Of a stretch of 64,000 nucleotides of DNA, positions 41,344 through 50,385 are shown piece after piece. The position numbers and the translations under genes were made by a program. The notes beneath the pieces were generated by a model. That model saw nothing but the letters and a program-made list of their open reading frames with translations, was not told the origin of the DNA and did no database searches. This DNA is from Phycicoccus jejuensis (GTDB lineage: Bacteria; Actinomycetota; Actinomycetes; Actinomycetales; Dermatophilaceae): the NCBI RefSeq assembly GCF_000720925.1, contig NZ_JOEE01000002.1, positions 310,001 to 374,000 of the forward strand. Reading direction: 5' to 3'. Numbering within the stretch: the first letter of the stretch is position 1; each line of letters opens with the position of its first letter.

Positions 41344-42603
41344 TCAGCTCTCCGCCTCGGCCGACTGCTGCAGCTTGTCGAGGACCGACTTCGGGTCCTC
41401 GGTCATCGCGGCGCCGAGGTTCTGCTGGACGGCGAGCTTGACCTTGTCCCACGTCGGGTCGTCGGTCGGGGTGAGCCGCGCGTTCGGCAGGGTGTCGAGG
41501 TAGACCTTGAGCGCGTCGTCCTTCTGGAAGTACTCCAGGCCCGAGGTCGTCACCGGGAGGAAGCCCTCCTTCTCGATGAACGCGTTGATCTGGTCCTTGT
41601 CGTAGTAGAGCTCGTAGAACGCCTTGACCGCGTCCTGGTTGCCGCTCTTCTTGAACGCCATGAGGTAGTCGGTGACGCCGAAGGTCTTGCTCTCGGAACC
41701 GTCGTTGGAGGGGAACGGCGCGACGCCGTAGTCGACGGTCTTGTCGGCGTCGAGCGCAGCCGCGAGCGGGCTGAAGCCGACGACCATCCCGGCCTTGCCG
41801 GACTTGAAGAGGTCGAAGGCGTCGGCGCGGTTGGTGCGGGCCGGGTTGGACTGCGTGAGCTCCTCGTCGGCGAGCTTCTTGAGGAAGGTCAGCGTCTCGA
41901 CGTTCTTGTCCGAGTTGATCGACCAGGAGCCGTCGCTCTTCCAGTCGCCGCCGTTGTTGAACAGCCACATCGAGAACTCGCCCTGGGCCTCCTCCGGCCC
42001 GAGCGGCATCGCGTAACCGGCGTCGCCGGTCGCGTCCTTGACCTTCTTGGCGTCGGCCTCGAGCTCGGCCCAGGTGGTGGGGGGCGCGCTGATGCCGGCC
42101 TTGTCGAAGAGGGTCTTGTTGTAGAAGAGCGCGCGGGCGCTGGAGAGGTCCGGGAAGCCGTAGAACTTGCCGTCGTACGTGCCGTACTGGACGAACGTCG
42201 GCAGGATGTCGGACTTCACCTCGGACGGCAGCACCGCGTCGGCGTCGTAGAGCAGGCCGTCCTTGGCGTAGCTGGCGTACGCGTTGAGGTTGAGAATGTC
42301 CGGCGGCTGGTTGTTCTGGATCATCGTCGAGGACTGCTGGTCGATGTTGTCCCAGCTGACGACGTTGACGTTGAGGGTGTACCCGTACTTGCTCTTGTAC
42401 TCCTTCGCGAAGGCGTCCCAGAACGCCTTGGTGTTGTCCTTGGAGTACTCGGCGGCCATGAGGGTGATCGAGGTGGCCTTCTCGCCGTCCCCCGAGCCCC
42501 CGGCGGCCTGCCCGGCCCCCGTGCCGCCCCCGCAGGCCGAGAGCACCATGGCCCCCGTCACCGCGGTCGCGGCCAGCATGATGTGTCGTCGCGTGCTGCT
42601 CAT
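41344..42603 (-). CDS. sugar ABC transporter substrate-binding lipoprotein
   Basis: A 419-residue family 1 solute-binding lipoprotein with the lipobox LSAC (Cys24) and a Gly/Ser linker. The mature domain starts SITLMAAEYSKDNTKAFWDA and holds PDILNLNAYASYAKDG and GEFSMWLFNNGGDWKSDGSW, motifs seen in sugar binders. ATG 42603 is preferred because GAGGAGAG lies just upstream and the signal peptide begins there. First gene of the leftward importer operon; the 224-bp upstream region carries a promoter with DeoR-like half sites. The sugar is inferred to be an amino sugar from the neighbours. Confidence 0.92.
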   Translation of the reverse strand: MSSTRRHIMLAATAVTGAMVLSACGGGTGAGQAAGGSGDGEKATSITLMAAEYSKDNTKAFWDAFAKEYKSKYGYTLNVNVVSWDNIDQQSSTMIQNNQPPDILNLNAYASYAKDGLLYDADAVLPSEVKSDILPTFVQYGTYDGKFYGFPDLSSARALFYNKTLFDKAGISAPPTTWAELEADAKKVKDATGDAGYAMPLGPEEAQGEFSMWLFNNGGDWKSDGSWSINSDKNVETLTFLKKLADEELTQSNPARTNRADAFDLFKSGKAGMVVGFSPLAAALDADKTVDYGVAPFPSNDGSESKTFGVTDYLMAFKKSGNQDAVKAFYELYYDKDQINAFIEKEGFLPVTTSGLEYFQKDDALKVYLDTLPNARLTPTDDPTWDKVKLAVQQNLGAAMTEDPKSVLDKLQQSAEAES

Positions 42604-42690
42604 CGCTCTCCTCGTCGAGAAGCCGGAGGTCCGGCGTGCCGCCCTGCCCGCCGCGTGGCTCGTGACCACCCGCCGGCCCGGGCGCCTGCC

Positions 42691-42748
42691 ACTGTACACA
42701 CGCGCACGTTTGTGAGCGATAGGTGAACGAAGCGATCACGAACGCTCA
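42691..42748 (-). promoter_or_regulatory. promoter and candidate DeoR operator of the importer operon
   Basis: Minus-strand -10 TACAGT (42691-42696) and weak -35 TCGCTC (42714-42719), 17 bases apart. Over and beyond the -35 lie TGAGCG (42713-42718), TGAACGAA (42724-42731) and an inverse CGCTCA (42743-42748). A similar TGAGCG plus TGATCGAA pair occurs at 50934. Confidence 0.45.
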
Positions 42749-42827
42749 TCCGTGGCGGATGTCGCGGCTGCTGTCCCGAGCAGTGAACAGCACCGCGCGC
42801 GGGTCGGCCACCGGGGCGGCGTCGCGG

Positions 42828-43634
42828 TCAGACGCAGAGCACCTCGACGCCCCGCTCGCGCAGCGCGGCGACCTCCGGGGCGGCCTCGTCGGCGGTCGTC
42901 ACGAGCGTGCCGATGCGCTCCGCCGGGCAGATGGCCGCGAAGGTGCGCTCGCCGAGCTTGGCCGCCCCGGCGACGACGACGACCCGTCGCGAGCGCTCGA
43001 CCATCGCGCGCACGACCGCGGCCTCGTCCTCGAACCGGCAGGTCGCCCCCTCGGCCGCCGAGAGCGCGTTGACCCCGACGACCGCGACGTCGAACCAGAG
43101 CTGCTGGATGACCTGGGCCGCCAGCGGACCGGTCACCTCGTAGGACTCCGGCCGGGCGACGCCACCGAGCGAGACGCACTGCACGTGGGGGCGCAGGACG
43201 GCCTCGGCCGCGATGTTGAGCGCGTTGGTCACGAGGGTGAGCGCCGGGCCGTCCTCGCCGACGAGGTCCTCGCGGGAGGTCAGGGCGCGCGCCGTGGCCG
43301 TCGTCGTGGTCCCGCCGTTGAGGGCGACGACCTCCCCGGGGCCGACCAGCGCGGCCGCGCGGGCGGCGATCCGGTCGATGCCCTCGTCGGTCTGGCTCAC
43401 GCGGTAGCGGTAGGGGAGCTCGTAGGCGACCGCGGTCGCGACGACCCCGCCGTGGTGGCGCGTCACGAGCTGCCGGCGGGCGAGCTCGGTGAAGTCACGC
43501 CGTACCGTGGCCTCCGAGACGCCGAGCTCACGCGAGGTCTCGGTCACCGAGAGCCGCCCCCGGGTGGCGAGCAGGTCGAGGACGGCGGCCCACCGCGAGG
43601 TCGGCGTGCGGGTGCCGTTGGCCTCGTCGCTCAC
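42828..43634 (-). CDS. DeoR/GlpR family transcriptional regulator
   Basis: A 268-residue repressor. The winged helix is RLSVTETSRELGVSEATVRRD (about residues 27-47), and the sensor domain shows LNGGTTTTATARAL and VSLGGVARPESYEVTGPLA, with the usual VVVAGAAKLGERTF near the end. GTG start. It faces the ROK kinase gene (91 bp between) and lies directly upstream of the importer operon, so it probably controls both, and perhaps the SIS-aldolase operon at 51 kb. The effector is likely a phosphorylated amino sugar (inference). Confidence 0.92.
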   Translation of the reverse strand: MSDEANGTRTPTSRWAAVLDLLATRGRLSVTETSRELGVSEATVRRDFTELARRQLVTRHHGGVVATAVAYELPYRYRVSQTDEGIDRIAARAAALVGPGEVVALNGGTTTTATARALTSREDLVGEDGPALTLVTNALNIAAEAVLRPHVQCVSLGGVARPESYEVTGPLAAQVIQQLWFDVAVVGVNALSAAEGATCRFEDEAAVVRAMVERSRRVVVVAGAAKLGERTFAAICPAERIGTLVTTADEAAPEVAALRERGVEVLCV

Positions 43635-43724
43635 GCGGTCATCGTAGGGCGCGCCCGGCGGCCCGCGTCCGTCTATGCTCGATCGGCCCGCCAACCCATC
43701 GCATTCGCGCACGAGGAGGATCCC

Positions 43725-44672
43725 TTGAGCACTCCCGGCCCGAACCCCGCGGACGGCGGTCCTGCCGTCGACGGGGGCGACCTCGCCGTCGGCGTCGACA
43801 TCGGCGGGACGCGCATCAAGACCGTTCTCGTGCAGCAGGGTTCGGTCGTGGCGCGAGACGTCCAGCCGACGCCGGAGGGGCTCGCGGCTCGCTTCGGCGA
43901 CGTCGTCGCCGGCGGCGTCGACCGGCTGCTCGCCGTCGCCGCCGGGGACGGGCTCGCGGGCGCGACGCCGTCGAGGGTCGGGGTCGTCGTCCCCGGGCTC
44001 GTCGACGAGCGCCGGGGCGTCGCCGAGTGGTCGGCGAACCTCGGGTGGCGCGACCTCGACCTCCTCGGCGCCCTCCGCGGGCGGGTGCCCGGACGGGTGG
44101 CGGTCGGCCACGACGTGCGGGCCGGGCTGCTCGGGGAGCACCTGCTCGGGGCGGCCCGCGGGGTCGACGACGTCCTCTTCGTCCCGCTCGGCACGGGCGT
44201 CGCCGTCGCCCTCATGACCGCCGGTCGCGTCGTCCGCGGCTCGTCCTGGTCCGGGGAGCTGGGGCACGTCGTCGTCGACCCGGCCGGTCCGCGGTGCGGC
44301 TGCGGGCGCAGCGGGTGCCTCGAGGCGCTCACCGGCGCCGGAGCCGTCGGCCGTCGGTGGCGGGAGGCCGGCCGAGAGGGTGACGCGCGCACCGTCGCCG
44401 AGGCCGTGGCCGCCGGCGATGCTGTCGCACAACGCATCTGGAACCACGCCATCGAGGTCCTCGCGGGCACGCTCGCACCGGTGGTCGCCTCCGCCGGCAC
44501 GCGGCGCGTCGTCGTCGGCGGCGGGATGGCCCAGGCCGGGCCGGTCCTCCTCGACCCCCTACGCGCCGCCCTGCGCCTGCGCGGCCCCGACGACGCGCTC
44601 GAGGTCGTGCGGGCCGAGCTCGGCGACTGGGCGGGCGCCATCGGGGCGGCCCACCTGCCCGGGACCGCCTGA
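43725..44672 (+). CDS. ROK family sugar kinase
   Basis: A 315-residue ROK kinase. The ATP motif is VGVDIGGTRIKTVLV (about 23-37), the catalytic region is around VAVGHDVRAGLLGEHLLGAA, and the zinc site is CGCGRSGCLEAL (about 188-199). ROK enzymes phosphorylate glucose, GlcNAc, GalNAc or ManNAc; the neighbouring DeoR, importer and NagA point to an N-acetyl-hexosamine. TTG is the start: GAGGAGGA lies 5 bases upstream and no better codon is in place. Convergent-free: the helicase gene follows on the same strand 253 bp later with its own promoter. Confidence 0.9.
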   Translation: MSTPGPNPADGGPAVDGGDLAVGVDIGGTRIKTVLVQQGSVVARDVQPTPEGLAARFGDVVAGGVDRLLAVAAGDGLAGATPSRVGVVVPGLVDERRGVAEWSANLGWRDLDLLGALRGRVPGRVAVGHDVRAGLLGEHLLGAARGVDDVLFVPLGTGVAVALMTAGRVVRGSSWSGELGHVVVDPAGPRCGCGRSGCLEALTGAGAVGRRWREAGREGDARTVAEAVAAGDAVAQRIWNHAIEVLAGTLAPVVASAGTRRVVVGGGMAQAGPVLLDPLRAALRLRGPDDALEVVRAELGDWAGAIGAAHLPGTA

Positions 44673-44737
44673 CCCGCTGCGTCCTCCCGACGGTCCTGCG
44701 GGGACCCCGGTGGTCCGGGGGACCGCCCCGCGACCGG

Positions 44738-44925
44738 TAGACTGGTCACCAGCGGCCCGCCCAGTTCTGCCTCGGGCCCCTCGTTCTCTCCGATGTCGAT
44801 GCCTGTGTGACGGACCCGGTCCGCATCACCCTGAGCCGCGGCCCCAGAGCCCCGCCCGGCAGAACATCCAGCCCCGTCGCTGCCGTCCGCGGACCGGCGA
44901 CGCCCACTCCCGGGAGACCCCCTTC
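44738..44925 (+). promoter_or_regulatory. -10 box and long leader of the DEAD-box helicase gene
   Basis: TAGACT (44738-44743) is a good actinobacterial -10 box, placing the start near 44750 and giving a leader of about 175 bases. The leader holds a five-codon ORF, ATG TCG ATG CCT GTG TGA (44793-44810), and complementary GC-rich blocks. Helicase genes of this type are often cold- or growth-regulated through their leaders. Confidence 0.45.
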
Positions 44926-46485
44926 GTGACCACCTCCTCCTTCGGCGCGCTCGGCGTGCCGTCCACCCTCGTCGACGTGCTCGCCTCCGGCGGCATCACG
45001 ACCCCCACCCCCATCCAGGCCGCGACGCTGCCGGACTCGATCGCCGGCCGTGACGTGCTCGGCCGCGGCCGGACCGGCTCCGGCAAGACCGTCGCCTTCC
45101 TGCTCCCGCTGCTGACCCGCCTCTCGCAGAGCCGGACCCGACGCCAGCCCAAGCGCCCCCGCGCCCTCGTCCTCGCCCCGACCCGCGAGCTCGCGACCCA
45201 GATCGAGGACGCGATGACGCCGCTGGCGAGCGCCCTCGGCCTCACCTCGCGCACCGTCTTCGGCGGGGTCGGCCAGAACCCGCAGGTCACCGCGCTGCGC
45301 AAGGGCGTCGACGTCGTCGTCGCCTGCCCCGGGCGCCTCGAGGACCTCATCGGCCAGGGCCACGTGTCCCTCGACGCCGTCGAGGTCACCGTCATCGACG
45401 AGGCCGACCACATGGCCGACCTCGGCTTCCTCCCGCAGGTCCGGCGCCTGCTCGACGCGACACCGCCCCGCGGCCAGCGGATGCTGTTCTCCGCCACGCT
45501 CGACGCCGGCATCGGCGTCATCGCCCGGCGCTACCTGCACGAGCCGGTGACCCACGAGGCCGACTCCGCGCAGTCGCCCGTCGCGACGATGGAGCACCAC
45601 GTGCTGCACGTCGGCACCGCCGACCACCTGCCGGTGCTCGTCGACCTCACCGCCGCCCCCGGGCGCACCGTCGTGTTCACCCGCACCAAGCACCGCGCGA
45701 AGAAGCTGGCCAAGCAGCTCAACGCGGCCGGGGTCGCGGCGGTCGAGCTGCACGGCAACCTCAGCCAGGGCGCGCGCACCCGGACGATGGAGGCCTTCCA
45801 CTCCGGCACCGCGAAGACGCTCGTCGCCACCGACATCGCCGCCCGCGGCATCCACGTCGACGAGGTCGCCCTCGTCATCCACGCCGACCCGCCGGTCGAG
45901 CACAAGGCGTACCTGCACCGCTCCGGGCGCACCGCCCGGGCCGGCGCGTCCGGCACCGTCGTCACGCTGATGACCGACGACCAGGTGCGCGACGTCCGTG
46001 ACCTCACCCGCAAGGCCGGGGTCAAGCCGACGACGACGCGGGTCGACGCGAAGCACCCGATGCTCAGCCGGCTCGCGCCGGGTGAGCGGACCTTCGTCGA
46101 GGGCGGTCTCGTCCTCGCGCCGGCGGCCGACGGGGGTCGGAACGGCTCCGGCTCGCGCTCCGGTGGTCGTGGCGCCTCCGGTGGTCGTGGCGGGTCAGGC
46201 GCCGGGTCGCGCTCCGGTCGCCCCGCACGCGGCCAGGGCTCCGGCCCCTCCCGCGGGGGCCAGGGTGGCGGTCCGTCCCGCGGTGGGCAGGGCTCCGGCT
46301 CCGCCCGCGGCGGGCAGGGCGGCGGCCGCGGCCAGGGCCAGGCGCGCTCCGCCGGTCAGTCCTCCGGCCGTCCGGCCCGCTCGGGCCCGCGCCGCGCGTC
46401 CTCGGGCGCCGGCTCGGCCGGGGGCCGCTCCGGCGGCTCGGCGGCGTCGTTCTCGCAGAGCGCGCGCCCGCGCCGCGGCGCCTGA
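44926..46485 (+). CDS. DEAD-box RNA helicase with Arg/Gly/Ser-rich tail
   Basis: A 519-residue RNA helicase. Motifs in order: Q motif TPTPIQAATLP (about 26-36), motif I GRTGSGKT (48-55), PTRELATQ, DEADHMADLGF (about 161), SAT, and the second RecA domain with FTRTKHRAKKLAKQL, ATDIAARGIHV and HRSGRTARAGASG. Residues from about 405 to the end form a low-complexity tail with repeated SRGGQG/GSGR units, as in RNA-binding RGG tails. It probably unwinds RNA in ribosome assembly or mRNA decay. GTG start after a long leader. Confidence 0.92.
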   Translation: MTTSSFGALGVPSTLVDVLASGGITTPTPIQAATLPDSIAGRDVLGRGRTGSGKTVAFLLPLLTRLSQSRTRRQPKRPRALVLAPTRELATQIEDAMTPLASALGLTSRTVFGGVGQNPQVTALRKGVDVVVACPGRLEDLIGQGHVSLDAVEVTVIDEADHMADLGFLPQVRRLLDATPPRGQRMLFSATLDAGIGVIARRYLHEPVTHEADSAQSPVATMEHHVLHVGTADHLPVLVDLTAAPGRTVVFTRTKHRAKKLAKQLNAAGVAAVELHGNLSQGARTRTMEAFHSGTAKTLVATDIAARGIHVDEVALVIHADPPVEHKAYLHRSGRTARAGASGTVVTLMTDDQVRDVRDLTRKAGVKPTTTRVDAKHPMLSRLAPGERTFVEGGLVLAPAADGGRNGSGSRSGGRGASGGRGGSGAGSRSGRPARGQGSGPSRGGQGGGPSRGGQGSGSARGGQGGGRGQGQARSAGQSSGRPARSGPRRASSGAGSAGGRSGGSAASFSQSARPRRGA

Positions 46486-46499
46486 GCGAGACCCCCGTT

Positions 46500-46552
46500 C
46501 ACGACCGGACCCCCGGGCCGCCACCTGCGTGGCGACCCGGGGGTCCGTCGTG
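46500..46552. terminator. hairpin between the convergent helicase and nuclease genes
   Basis: CGGACCCCCGGG (from 46506) pairs with CCCGGGGGTCCG (to 46547), extended outside by CACGA/TCGTG with one bulged base and inside by GCCAC/GTGGC. Confidence 0.75.
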
Positions 46553-46579
46553 CCGGGCCCGGTCAGGCCCCTCGGCGGC

Positions 46580-49500
46580 TCAGCGCAGGCGCAGCGTCGA
46601 GGACTCCGACTGGCCGGTCTCGGGCACGGTCACGCTCAGCGTGTACGTGCCCTTGGCCAGGCCCTTGGTCCGCACGGTGTCGAGCCACAGCGGGCCGACG
46701 GCCCGCATCGACGTGCTCGACACGGTGCTGCCGTCGGCGCCGGTCAGCGTGACGACCGGCACGGTGATGCCGCGGGCCGGCAGCCCGTTGCAGTCGCGCA
46801 CGGCCGCGATGACCGGGACGGTGACCCCGCGGGGCAGGGTCAGCGTGCCCTGCGGCAGGACGTCGAGGCGGTAGTCGACGACGACGTCGGCGCTGGTGCG
46901 CACCACGGTGCCGGCCGCGTCGGTGACGGTGACCGTCGCCGTGTGCTTCCCGGCCGTCCGGTAGGTGTGGCCGAGGGTGACGTCGCCCGAGGCGTTCTCG
47001 CGCGTCGTGCTCGTGCCGTCACCCCAGTCGACGACGACGGTCGTCGCGTCGTCGGCGTTGGCCACCGACACCGTCAGCGACGCGTTGTCGCGACCGCACC
47101 GGACGGAGGCGTCGGCGAAGGCCGCCGTCGCCCCGAGCGGACCCCGCGGGCTGAGGCCCACGATGACCGGGTCGTGGTCGGAGACGCGGTACTGGTCGGG
47201 CGCGTAGAGCGACGCGACCTGGGCGGGCGACTTGAAGTTGGTGTTGTAGTCCAGCACCGACGGCTCGTCGCTGTTGATGTGGTAGTCCGCGACCCCGGTG
47301 ACCTGGGAGACGAGCGAGGCCGACCCCATCGCCTGGTCGAGGTAGCCCCACTGCCCGTCGAAGACGTACGAGTAGGCGTCCTCGCCCTGGAACTTCTCGA
47401 CGAGGTTGGTGAAGCCGCCCTCCTCGAGGGTGCGGATCGGCGTCTCCTTGGCGTACGAGTTGTAGTCGCCGACGAGGAGGACGTCGGTGTCGCCGGTCCC
47501 GGTCGGGTCCGTGCCGAGCCACTGCAGGAGCGTCTTCACCGCGTTGGTGCGGACGACCGCGCAGTTGCCCTGACCGTCACCGGTGTCCGGGGCCGAGCAG
47601 GCCGAGCCCTTGGACTTGAGGTGGTTGACGTCGGTGACGAAGACGCCGCCGGTCGCGTTGACCTTCCACGCCTGCGCGAGCGAGGCGCGGTTGCGCGGCG
47701 CCGGGTCGCCGCCGGTGACGAACGCGGCGGAGTTGAGCGCCGCGGTCGTGCCGACGGGGGTGACCGCACCGGGCTTGTAGACGACGCCGACCTTGATGGC
47801 GTCGTCGCCCATGGCGTCGACCTGCCCGGTGCGGGCGTCGACGTCGAGGTAGGCGTACGTGCCGGGAGCCGTCGCCGCGTTGAGGCGGTCGACGAGGTGG
47901 GCCAGCGCGCTGTCCGGGCCGTAGCCGTCGTTCTCGATCTCGTTGACGCCGAAGACGTCCGCGTCGAGGGTCGTCATCGCCGCGACGGTCTTGGCCGTCT
48001 GCCGGTCGAGCTCGGCCTGGTTCTCGGCGCCGCGGCAGTCGAGCGAGGCACCGCTGACACCACCGGTGCACCCGGTGAAGGTGTTGAAGTAGTTGAGCAG
48101 GTTCATCCCGACGACCTGGACGTCGCCACCGACGTTCGGGGCGGCGGTCGGACGCGGGTTCGCGGCCGCGAACTCGATGCCGGTGCCGTCGGCCGTCACC
48201 GGCCGCAGGCGGTAGGCGTTCGGGCTGGCCGAGCTGCCGCCCCACGTGTAGGTGAGGACACCGGTGGCGCCGGTGACGGTGTCGCCGCCGCGCAGGGTGT
48301 TCTCGGCGCTCAGCGGCCGGCCGCCACGACCCCAGACGATCGGGTCGGGGTTCTGGGCCTGCGTCGTGTCGTCGACGATCAGACGGTTGAGGTCGTTCTG
48401 CGCCTGGAGCGCGTTGGCCTCGGGGCCCGGGGCGACGACGTTGGTCGGCTGCTGCAGGCGGCCGCCCGAGGAGACGGTGACCTGGCCGAAGCGCCCGAGC
48501 TGGAAGAGCTCGGTGACGGTCAGCTCCTGCGGGAAGGTGACGAGCATGCCCTCGTAGCGCTCGAAGTCGTCGGCGCGCGTCATCGGCAGGGCGACCTCGG
48601 TCGGGGCGACCGAGCCGGTGCCGCAGACCTCGAGGTTGCTCACGGTGACCTGGGTCTGGCCCTGGAACTCACCCGCGGTGCCGGTGACGTGGACGACGTC
48701 GCCGACGGAGGCGTCGTCGTCGCTGCCGGTGAACACGAAGACGGCGTCGGAGGTGGCGGGGTCGCCGTCACCCTCGAGGTCCTGGACGTAGAGGCCGCGC
48801 AGGGCGGGGGAGGCGCCCTGGTAGTCGGCGACGACGACGCCCTCGGTCGCGACGGGGCCGGTGACCGCGGCCTGGGCGCCGCTGCCCTGGATGGCGTAGG
48901 CCGGCGTGAAGTCGGCGTCGCACGAGCTCGCGACCGTGAAGCGGCGCGTGACGTCGGCGGCCATCGTGTCGGGCGGGTCGACCTGGTCGAGGTCGGTGAC
49001 CCCGTCGGCCGCGACGGTCAGGGTGCAGGACTCGCCGTCCGCGAGGGGCGAGGCGGGCGCCATCGACCAGTCGGTGGGTCCGCCGGAGACCGCGAGGGCG
49101 ACGTCGCCGGAGGCCGAGCACGCGAGGGACAGCGCGCCGTCGGTGAGGGCGACCGGCTCGGAGAACGTCACGCCGAGACGCTGGCGCGGGGTCACCGTGC
49201 CGCCGTCGGCCGGGGTCGTCGAGAGGACGGAGGGGGCCTCGTCCTCGACCGGGCCGCCGTCGCAGCCGGTCACCGCGTGGGCGCCGAGGCCGTCGAAGGT
49301 GTCGCGGGCGAACCCGTCCCACTGCGTGGCCGGGTCGAACGCGTCGCTGCCGTCGGTGTCGCCGGCGCAGACGGAGGCCATCCGGCGCAGCGTGTGGTCG
49401 AAGGTCGTCGTGTCCCCGGAGCCCCAACCGGCCGCACCGGGGTCGGTGCCGACCTGCCCGATGACGTCGAGGACGGCGTCGCCCTTGCGCAGGACGACGG

Positions 49501-49879
49501 CGTCGTTGCCGTTCCAGTTGGCGCTGCCCGACAGCTGGTCGGCGAGGGGCTTGAGCACCGCGTTCGCCGAGGTGTTCGCGAGGACGAACACGTCGTCCGC
49601 GGCGACCGTGCCGGTGAGCGCGATGGGCGCGCTGCCGGACGACGATCCGTTGGCGAACACCTGGACCGAGTACTGGCCGGCGGCGAGGTCGACCGGGGCG
49701 CCGGTGCCGTTGAAGACCTCCACCGCCTTGTTGTTGCTCGATCCCTCGACGTACTCCGAGAAGAAGAGGTCCGATGTGGCGGCCGACGCCGTGGTGGGCG
49801 TCAGGGCGACCGGGGCGGCGAGCGCGAGGGCGCTCGTGGCGACCCCCGTCAGCAGCCGCCGCAGGGGCGTCCGGGTCAT
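46580..49879 (-). CDS. large secreted ExeM/NucH-like extracellular nuclease
   Basis: A 1099-residue exported protein. The signal peptide ends near TTASAAT (about 34). A lamin-tail domain follows (SDLFFSEYVEGSSNNKAVEVFN, about 35-165), then a Big_5-like domain (SVLSTTPADGGTVTPRQRLGV, about 195-295), an OB-like ExeM domain, and an endonuclease/exonuclease/phosphatase domain (about 560-850) with GVNEIENDGYG, LVGDYNSYAKETP and YRVSDHDPVIVGL. A PKD-type domain follows (VVVDWGDGTST). Homologues degrade extracellular DNA for nutrition or biofilm escape. There is no LPxTG anchor. Monocistronic. Confidence 0.92.
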   Translation of the reverse strand: MTRTPLRRLLTGVATSALALAAPVALTPTTASAATSDLFFSEYVEGSSNNKAVEVFNGTGAPVDLAAGQYSVQVFANGSSSGSAPIALTGTVAADDVFVLANTSANAVLKPLADQLSGSANWNGNDAVVLRKGDAVLDVIGQVGTDPGAAGWGSGDTTTFDHTLRRMASVCAGDTDGSDAFDPATQWDGFARDTFDGLGAHAVTGCDGGPVEDEAPSVLSTTPADGGTVTPRQRLGVTFSEPVALTDGALSLACSASGDVALAVSGGPTDWSMAPASPLADGESCTLTVAADGVTDLDQVDPPDTMAADVTRRFTVASSCDADFTPAYAIQGSGAQAAVTGPVATEGVVVADYQGASPALRGLYVQDLEGDGDPATSDAVFVFTGSDDDASVGDVVHVTGTAGEFQGQTQVTVSNLEVCGTGSVAPTEVALPMTRADDFERYEGMLVTFPQELTVTELFQLGRFGQVTVSSGGRLQQPTNVVAPGPEANALQAQNDLNRLIVDDTTQAQNPDPIVWGRGGRPLSAENTLRGGDTVTGATGVLTYTWGGSSASPNAYRLRPVTADGTGIEFAAANPRPTAAPNVGGDVQVVGMNLLNYFNTFTGCTGGVSGASLDCRGAENQAELDRQTAKTVAAMTTLDADVFGVNEIENDGYGPDSALAHLVDRLNAATAPGTYAYLDVDARTGQVDAMGDDAIKVGVVYKPGAVTPVGTTAALNSAAFVTGGDPAPRNRASLAQAWKVNATGGVFVTDVNHLKSKGSACSAPDTGDGQGNCAVVRTNAVKTLLQWLGTDPTGTGDTDVLLVGDYNSYAKETPIRTLEEGGFTNLVEKFQGEDAYSYVFDGQWGYLDQAMGSASLVSQVTGVADYHINSDEPSVLDYNTNFKSPAQVASLYAPDQYRVSDHDPVIVGLSPRGPLGATAAFADASVRCGRDNASLTVSVANADDATTVVVDWGDGTSTTRENASGDVTLGHTYRTAGKHTATVTVTDAAGTVVRTSADVVVDYRLDVLPQGTLTLPRGVTVPVIAAVRDCNGLPARGITVPVVTLTGADGSTVSSTSMRAVGPLWLDTVRTKGLAKGTYTLSVTVPETGQSESSTLRLR

Positions 49880-50127
49880 GCATCCTCCTGGGTCAGGGCG
49901 GGAGGGGGGCGGCCTGTCAACGACCCCTCGGCTCCCGTCGCGCGGCGAACCTAACACCGGGGTCCGACCTCGGCCACCGGGGCGGGGTGCGGATCCGTGA
50001 ACGGTCGGCGAACGCCTCGTGACGACCACCGAAGACCGGGTCGTCGTCCCCCCGCCGTCGGGGCGGCGCGCCTGTCGAAGGTGCGAAACAGCAGGTCAGC
50101 GCCGGTCCATGCGTCGATGGCGATGGC

Positions 50128-50133
50128 TACGGT
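50128..50133 (+). promoter_or_regulatory. -10 box of the DUF2945 gene
   Basis: TACGGT, 45 bases before the ATG at 50179, followed by a leader with a GGAG ribosome site. The remaining part of the 299-bp divergent gap 49880-50178 shows no clear further element. Confidence 0.35.
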
Positions 50134-50178
50134 CGATGGACCGAGAGCACGACGACACGCGAGCGGACGGAGCGGCAG

Positions 50179-50385
50179 ATGGCGTACAGCAAGGGCGACA
50201 AGGTCTCGTGGGGGACCTCCCAGGGGGAGACGCACGGCAAGGTCAAGGAGAAGAAGACCTCCGACTTCCAGCACGACGGGCAGAAGTTCAAGCCGACCGA
50301 CGACGACCCGTACTACATCGTCGAGTCCGACAAGACCGGCGCGACGGCGGCGCACAAGGAGTCGGCCCTGAAGAAGCACTCGTGA
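50179..50385 (+). CDS. DUF2945 (HVA1 family TUDOR-like) small protein
   Basis: A 68-residue basic protein with the family opening YSKGDKVSWGTSQGETHGKV and the PYYIVESDKTGATAAHKESAL half. The fold is a small beta barrel; members occur widely in bacteria and fungi with no settled function, though some are stress-linked. GTG of the next gene overlaps its TGA, so the two are co-translated. Confidence 0.88.
   Translation: MAYSKGDKVSWGTSQGETHGKVKEKKTSDFQHDGQKFKPTDDDPYYIVESDKTGATAAHKESALKKHS

Noticed and set aside
45998-49954. Very long plus-strand open frame opposite the secreted nuclease gene
   Set aside because: It is the antisense shadow of a real gene in GC-rich DNA; its composition is only Arg/Gly/Val/Asp-rich and no domain is seen.
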